64,000 nt of DNA from an uncultured Thiohalocapsa sp. (GTDB lineage: Bacteria; Pseudomonadota; Gammaproteobacteria; Chromatiales; Chromatiaceae), in contig NZ_CAJXWY010000001.1 in assembly GCF_913062725.1 (NCBI RefSeq), positions 59,742 through 123,741 on the forward strand. The letters are read 5' to 3'. The translations under genes and the position numbers were made by a program. The notes beneath the pieces were generated by a model. It was not told where the DNA came from. It searched no databases and saw nothing but the letters and a program-made list of their open reading frames with translations. Positions 59,851-64,000 of the stretch are shown here, piece after piece (positions within the stretch are counted from its first letter, which is position 1; each line of letters begins with the position of its first letter).

Positions 59851-60102
59851 ATGTCCAAGGGCCAGAGCCTGCAAGATCCGTTTCTCAACGCCCTGCGCAA
59901 GGAGCGGGTCCCGGTCTCCATCTTCCTGGTGAACGGCATCAAGCTGCAGGGCCAAATCGAGTCTTTCGATCAATTCGTGGTGCTACTGAAGAACAACGTC
60001 AGTCAAATGATCTATAAGCACGCCATCTCGACGGTGGTGCCCGCGCGCAACGTCAAGCTGCCCCCGGCACAGGACGCGGAAGCCGAGGAGGGCAACAGCT
60101 GA
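59851..60102 (+). CDS. hfq: RNA chaperone Hfq
   Basis: This 83-residue Sm-like protein pairs sRNAs with mRNAs. The Sm1 motif is [27 protein letters not shown], and Sm2 contains [12 protein letters not shown]. The C-terminal tail is short and acidic (AEEGNS). It lies 173 bases after miaA; this gap is less GC-rich and could hold a promoter. Confidence 0.97.
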   Translation: MSKGQSLQDPFLNALRKERVPVSIFLVNGIKLQGQIESFDQFVVLLKNNVSQMIYKHAISTVVPARNVKLPPAQDAEAEEGNS

Positions 60103-60128
60103 TCAGTCACGCGACCAAGTGTGCCATC

Positions 60129-61484
60129 GTGTTTGAGCGTCCCACCTCCGGCGAGCGCGCCGTCCTGGTCCAGCTGGCCATCGGCGGCGAGCTGGCCGGC
60201 GACGCCCGCGAAGAGCTCGAGCAGCTGGCCGAAGCGGCCGGCGCCACGGTGGTCGGCTTCGCCGGCGGCGCGCGGGCGACACCGGATCCCAAATACTTCA
60301 TCGGCAGTGGCAAAGCCGAGGCACTGAAGGCGCTGGTGGCCGCCACCGAAGCCGAGCTGGTGATCGTCGATCACGGCTTGAGTCCGGCTCAGGAGCGTAA
60401 CCTTGAGCGCCTGCTGCAGTGCCGGGTGGTGGACCGCAGTGGCCTGATCCTCGACATCTTCGCCCAGCGTGCGCGCTCCTTCGAGGGCAAGCTGCAAGTG
60501 GAGCTCGCACAACTGCGCCATCTCTCCACCCGCCTGGTGCGGGGCTGGACTCACCTCGAGCGCCAGAAGGGCGGCATCGGTCTGCGCGGGCCCGGCGAGA
60601 CGCAGCTGGAGACCGACCGCCGGCTGCTCGGCAAGCGCATCGCCCTGCTGAAAGCGCGCCTGGCGCGCATCGAGGTACAACGCGAGCAAGGGCGCCGCGC
60701 CCGCGAGCGCCACGAGGTGCCGACGGTGGCCCTGGTGGGCTACACCAACGTCGGTAAATCCACGCTGTTCAACCGGCTCACCGATGCGGGAGTGCTGCAG
60801 GCCGACCAGCTCTTCGCCACCCTGGACCCGACCCTACGGCGACTGCCGTTACCGGGTGCCCAGACCGCAGTGCTGGCGGACACCGTCGGCTTCATCAGTC
60901 AGTTGCCCCACGAGCTGGTGGCGGCCTTCCGCGCCACGCTCGAGGAGACACGCTCGGCGGATCTGCTGCTGCACGTCGTCGATGCGGAACCATCCGAGCG
61001 CGCCCGTCACATTCAGGACGTGGAAGGCGTGCTCGCCGACATCGGCGCGGGCGACGTGCCGCGCATCATGGTCTACAACAAAATCGATGCCCTGGACGGC
61101 AGGGGCATCGATACCAGCGCGCGGGTGGACCGTGATGCGCACGGCGCGGTTGAACGGGTGTGGCTATCGGCTGTCACAGGGGCAGGCATTGCATTGCTGC
61201 TGGGAGCCATCGCCGAGCGGCTGGCGAGTGCGACGGTGCACCAGCGTCTGTTGCTGGGCCCGGAGGACGGCGAGCTGCACGCCTGGCTCTTCCGCCATGC
61301 CGGTGTCGAACGGGACAGTCCAACGGAGCGCGGCGGTTGGGACATGCAAATCAGCATGCCGAAGGCGCGCTGGGAGCGCATCTTGCAAGGCAAAGACGCG
61401 CTGAGCCGGCGCATCTGCTCCCTCGCCGTGCCTTGTGCGCCACCCGCGCCTGCGACTGCGCAAGCCCTTGCGCGCATACACTGA
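60129..61484 (+). CDS. hflX: GTPase HflX
   Basis: HflX is a ribosome-splitting/rescue GTPase. The 451-residue protein has the N-terminal HflX domain (YFIGSGKAEALKALV; RVVDRSGLILDIFAQRA; ERQKGGIGLRGPGETQLETDRR). The G domain has GYTNVGKSTLFNRLT and ADTVGFISQLPHELVAAF. It starts at GTG 60129, 26 bases after hfq. The tail after about residue 420 is Ala/Pro-rich. Confidence 0.95.
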   Translation: MFERPTSGERAVLVQLAIGGELAGDAREELEQLAEAAGATVVGFAGGARATPDPKYFIGSGKAEALKALVAATEAELVIVDHGLSPAQERNLERLLQCRVVDRSGLILDIFAQRARSFEGKLQVELAQLRHLSTRLVRGWTHLERQKGGIGLRGPGETQLETDRRLLGKRIALLKARLARIEVQREQGRRARERHEVPTVALVGYTNVGKSTLFNRLTDAGVLQADQLFATLDPTLRRLPLPGAQTAVLADTVGFISQLPHELVAAFRATLEETRSADLLLHVVDAEPSERARHIQDVEGVLADIGAGDVPRIMVYNKIDALDGRGIDTSARVDRDAHGAVERVWLSAVTGAGIALLLGAIAERLASATVHQRLLLGPEDGELHAWLFRHAGVERDSPTERGGWDMQISMPKARWERILQGKDALSRRICSLAVPCAPPAPATAQALARIH

Positions 61485-61716
61485 AGATGCACGTGCCCGG
61501 CACCACCAGCGCCGGGGCCTTGCGGCGGCGGCGGCGGTCAGGCCTCGAGACCGCGCCGCCCGCCACCGCCGGCCGGGGAAGTGTGCATCCCCGATGATGG
61601 CCGGCGTCTTGATATCATCGGCGGCGACCGGCACTTCGCGGCGTTCGTGAAAGGCGCCGGCAGCGGCGCCGGCGGCCGGCACCCGATTACCCATACTGAG
61701 AAGTTGCGGAGACACT

Positions 61717-62865
61717 ATGGCTTGGAACGAGCCCGGAGGCGGCGGTAAAGACCCCTGGGGCGGTGGGCCCAACAGTTCCGGACCGCCGGATCTCGATCAA
61801 ATCGTGCGCAAGCTGCAGGAGCGCGTCAGCGGCTTCCTGGGTGGCGGCAAAGGCGGCGGCGGCGGTGGCGGTGCGGACATCAGCAAGCGCACCATCGGCA
61901 TCATCGCCGCCGTGCTGCTCGTCATCTGGCTGTTCACCGGTATCTACATCGTCGATCCCGCCGAGCGCGGCGTCGTCATGCGCTTTGGCGCCTATGCCAA
62001 AACCACGGAGCCCGGCCCGCATTGGCACATCCCATACCCCGTCGAGTCGGTGCAACTGGTGAACGTCGACGAAATCTCGTCGTTCACGCACAAGGCGGCC
62101 ATGCTCACCAAGGACGAGAACATCGTCGATGTGGAACTGACGGTACAGTCGCGCATCCAGGATGCGGCGAACTATTTGTTCCAGGACCAAACGCCCGAGA
62201 AGACACTGCGCGACGCCACCGAAACAGTGGTGCGCAAGACCATCGGCGGCAGCAGGCTCGACTTCATCCTGACCGAGGGTCGAAGCGCCATCGCCGCCAT
62301 GATCCAGGAGCGGGTGCAAAGCCTGATGAACGAGTACAAAACGGGCCTGCTCGTCACTTCGGTGAACATGCAGCCGGCGAAACCGCCTGAGCCCGTGAAG
62401 GAAGCATTCGATGACGCCATCAAGGCGCGCGAAGACAAGGAGCGCCTCGAGAACCAAGCCGAGGCCTACGCCAACGAGATCCTGCCCCAGGCCCGTGGTG
62501 AAGCGGCGCGTGCCATCGCCGATGCCAAGGCCTATCGTGACCGGGTAGTCGCCGAGGCGCAGGGTCAGACCTCGCGCTTCACCGCCGTGCTCAACGAGTA
62601 CGCCAAGGCGCCTGAGGTCACCCGCGAGCGCCTCTACCTGGAAACCATCGAGAACGTGCTCGGCGCCAACAATACGGTATTGCTGGACGTGCCCGGCGGC
62701 GACAGCCTGATGTACCTGCCGCTCGACCAGCTGATGAACAGATCAAAGCGCGACCAAGCCGGCATGAACGACGGGCGCCGGGATCTGTCGCAGCCGACGA
62801 CGGCGAGCACGCGCGTGCCAGATCCGCGCAACCGTAGCACCTCACGCGAACGGAGCACCCGCTGA
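61717..62865 (+). CDS. hflK: FtsH modulator HflK
   Basis: The 382-residue SPFH protein has a Gly-rich cytoplasmic N-terminus (GGGGKDPWGGGP and a run of glycines near residue 45-52). One membrane span (about 57-77) is followed by the band-7 domain from IVDPAERGVVMRFGAY. A long EEA-type helix (AREDKERLENQAEAYANE) follows, and a Ser/Thr/Arg-rich tail ends the protein. With HflC it forms a cage around FtsH and limits its proteolysis. The stop overlaps the hflC ATG by one base (TGATG). Confidence 0.95.
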   Translation: MAWNEPGGGGKDPWGGGPNSSGPPDLDQIVRKLQERVSGFLGGGKGGGGGGGADISKRTIGIIAAVLLVIWLFTGIYIVDPAERGVVMRFGAYAKTTEPGPHWHIPYPVESVQLVNVDEISSFTHKAAMLTKDENIVDVELTVQSRIQDAANYLFQDQTPEKTLRDATETVVRKTIGGSRLDFILTEGRSAIAAMIQERVQSLMNEYKTGLLVTSVNMQPAKPPEPVKEAFDDAIKAREDKERLENQAEAYANEILPQARGEAARAIADAKAYRDRVVAEAQGQTSRFTAVLNEYAKAPEVTRERLYLETIENVLGANNTVLLDVPGGDSLMYLPLDQLMNRSKRDQAGMNDGRRDLSQPTTASTRVPDPRNRSTSRERSTR

Positions 62866-63824
62866 TGGACGATCTGAAAAAAGTCATGCTGCCGGCGGCC
62901 GTCGTGCTGCTGGCCCTGTTGATCTACGCCTCGACGTTCATCGTCAAGGAGTACGAAACGGCCATCAAGCTGCGTCTCGGTGAAATCATCGGCAGCGACT
63001 ACGACCCCGGTCTGCACCTGAAGGTGCCATTGCTGAACAATATCATCACGTTCGATGCCCGCATCCAGACGCTGGATTCCCGTCCCGAGCGCTTCCTGAC
63101 CATCGAGAAAAAGGATGTGATCGTCGACTCCTACACCAAGTGGCGCATCAGCAATGCCGCCCAGTTCTTCCGCTCCACCGGTGGTGACTCGGCGCGCACG
63201 GCCAGGCTGCTGTCCGAGCGTATCAACACCAGCCTGCGCGACGAGTTCGGTAAGCGCACCATCCAGGAAGTGGTCTCCGAAGAGCGTCTGGCGCTCATGA
63301 AGGAGCTGACCAAGCAGATCGACACCCAGGCCACCGAGCTCGGTGTGGACGTGGTGGACGTGCGCGTCAAGAAGATCGATCTGCCGCCGGAGGTCAGCGA
63401 GTCCGTCTACAACCGCATGCGCGCCGAGCGTGAGCGTGTCGCCCGTGACCTGCGCGCCAAAGGCTCCGAAGCGGCCGAGCGTATCCGCGCCGATGCGGAT
63501 CGACAACGCACGGTCATCCTCGCAGATGCGTACAAAGAGGCGGAGGAGACCCGCGGCCAGGGCGATGGCCGGGCGGCGGAGATCTATGCCAATGCTTACA
63601 CGGCGGACCCGGAGTTCTACGCCTTCTACCGCAGTCTCAACGCTTATCGCACGTCCCTCGGTGCCGGCGACAGCACACTGGTGCTCGCACCCGATTCGGA
63701 TTTCTTCAAATTCTTCGGCAACATGCACGGGGCGCCCGAAGCGTCGGCCGCACCGCCGGAGCCGCCACAGGCGTCTGTGCCGATGCCAATGCCGATGCCG
63801 GGCTACAGCTCGCGCATGCGCTGA
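62865..63824 (+). CDS. hflC: FtsH modulator HflC
   Basis: The 319-residue partner of HflK starts MDDLKKVMLPAAVVLLALL, with a signal-anchor span at 8-25 and the SPFH domain from VKEYETAIKLRLGEI. AERERVARDLRAKGSEAAERIRADADRQ is the helical arm. The C-terminus is Pro/Met-rich (about 25 residues), more than usual. The gene that often comes next (DUF2065 or purA) is not found in the remaining 176 bases. Confidence 0.95.
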   Translation: MDDLKKVMLPAAVVLLALLIYASTFIVKEYETAIKLRLGEIIGSDYDPGLHLKVPLLNNIITFDARIQTLDSRPERFLTIEKKDVIVDSYTKWRISNAAQFFRSTGGDSARTARLLSERINTSLRDEFGKRTIQEVVSEERLALMKELTKQIDTQATELGVDVVDVRVKKIDLPPEVSESVYNRMRAERERVARDLRAKGSEAAERIRADADRQRTVILADAYKEAEETRGQGDGRAAEIYANAYTADPEFYAFYRSLNAYRTSLGAGDSTLVLAPDSDFFKFFGNMHGAPEASAAPPEPPQASVPMPMPMPGYSSRMR

Positions 63825-63952
63825 CCGCGATCCCCGCCGGGGCCGGTCACTGGCCCCGGCGATGCCAATCCGCGGAAGGTTCCTGGTAGACCCGGCGGAT
63901 GTCGATGTCCGGCGCAGGCGTCTGCGGGCTGGGTTGCGGCTGGCGGGGGTCT

Positions 63953-64000
63953 CGACAGCAGGGATGCTGTCGTGAAGCCTACAGGGACGTATTCACGGCG
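63953..64000. repeat. Palindromic element, probably a dispersed repeat (truncated by window edge)
   Basis: An exact 8-base inverted repeat (cgacagca at 63953-63960 and tgctgtcg at 63965-63972, loop ggga) is followed by gaagcctacagggacgtatt and then cacggcg to the window end. This layout, a short hairpin with GGA-type loop followed by a fixed tail, resembles intergenic repeats of GC-rich gammaproteobacteria that I recall. I cannot confirm other copies here, as only one partial copy is in the window. Confidence 0.55.

Overview
The window is a 64 kb piece of a GC-rich gammaproteobacterial chromosome. The right half keeps the classical gammaproteobacterial order rsgA / orn / queG / nnr / tsaE / N-acetylmuramoyl-alanine amidase / mutL / miaA / hfq / hflX / hflK / hflC. 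Other typical groups are mnmA-hflD, pepA-holC and lexA. Two features point to a purple sulfur bacterium of the Chromatiales (Ectothiorhodospiraceae or Chromatiaceae type). One is a BciB-type 8-vinyl reductase of (bacterio)chlorophyll synthesis. The other is a membrane-bound [NiFe] hydrogenase in the order hynS-isp1-isp2-hynL, known from Thiocapsa and Allochromatium. The lineage is an inference; no rRNA gene is present.

Layout. 1-7 kb: BatD and BciB on the minus strand, PsiE, a small membrane protein with an XpaC-like protein, and a Ycf46-type AAA+ ATPase. 7-13.8 kb: dapB, a broken ATPase fragment, holC and pepA, then lptG, cysM and rlmD. 13.8-19 kb: a CYTH phosphatase, a peptide-type solute-binding protein, a DUF2939-like protein, cca and lptF, so lptF and lptG are 6.6 kb apart. 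19-24.9 kb: a MerR-type regulator, a fused HisH-HisF enzyme of the kind found in fungi and plants, a ClpP-fold lipoprotein, a DMT exporter and an OmpA-family protein with a strong terminator. 24.9-33.3 kb: purB, acnA, an accessory patch (DUF4143 ATPase plus VapBC), hflD and mnmA. 33.4-40 kb: the hydrogenase operon with its maturation genes. 40-45 kb: a hypothetical gene, the PEP synthase regulator and pntAA-pntAB-pntB. 45-49.6 kb: DUF1841, nth, and an SOS cassette lexA-imuA-imuB behind a perfect LexA box. 49.6-64 kb: the conserved RNA-metabolism, repair and hfl block, closing in a palindromic element.

Coupling. Many genes overlap by 1-4 bases (ATGA or TGATG), including all four hydrogenase genes, bciB-batD, hisHF-lipoprotein, vapBC, nnr-tsaE and hflK-hflC. 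HynSL, Isp1 and Isp2 would link periplasmic H2 turnover to membrane or cytoplasmic thiol/quinone pools, matured by a HynD-type protease, a HupH-like protein and HypC. PntAA/AB/B links the proton gradient to NADPH. The most unusual items are the eukaryote-like HisHF, an mnmA that appears to start at CTG, the separated lptF and lptG, the imuAB pair without dnaE2 beside it, and the repeats.
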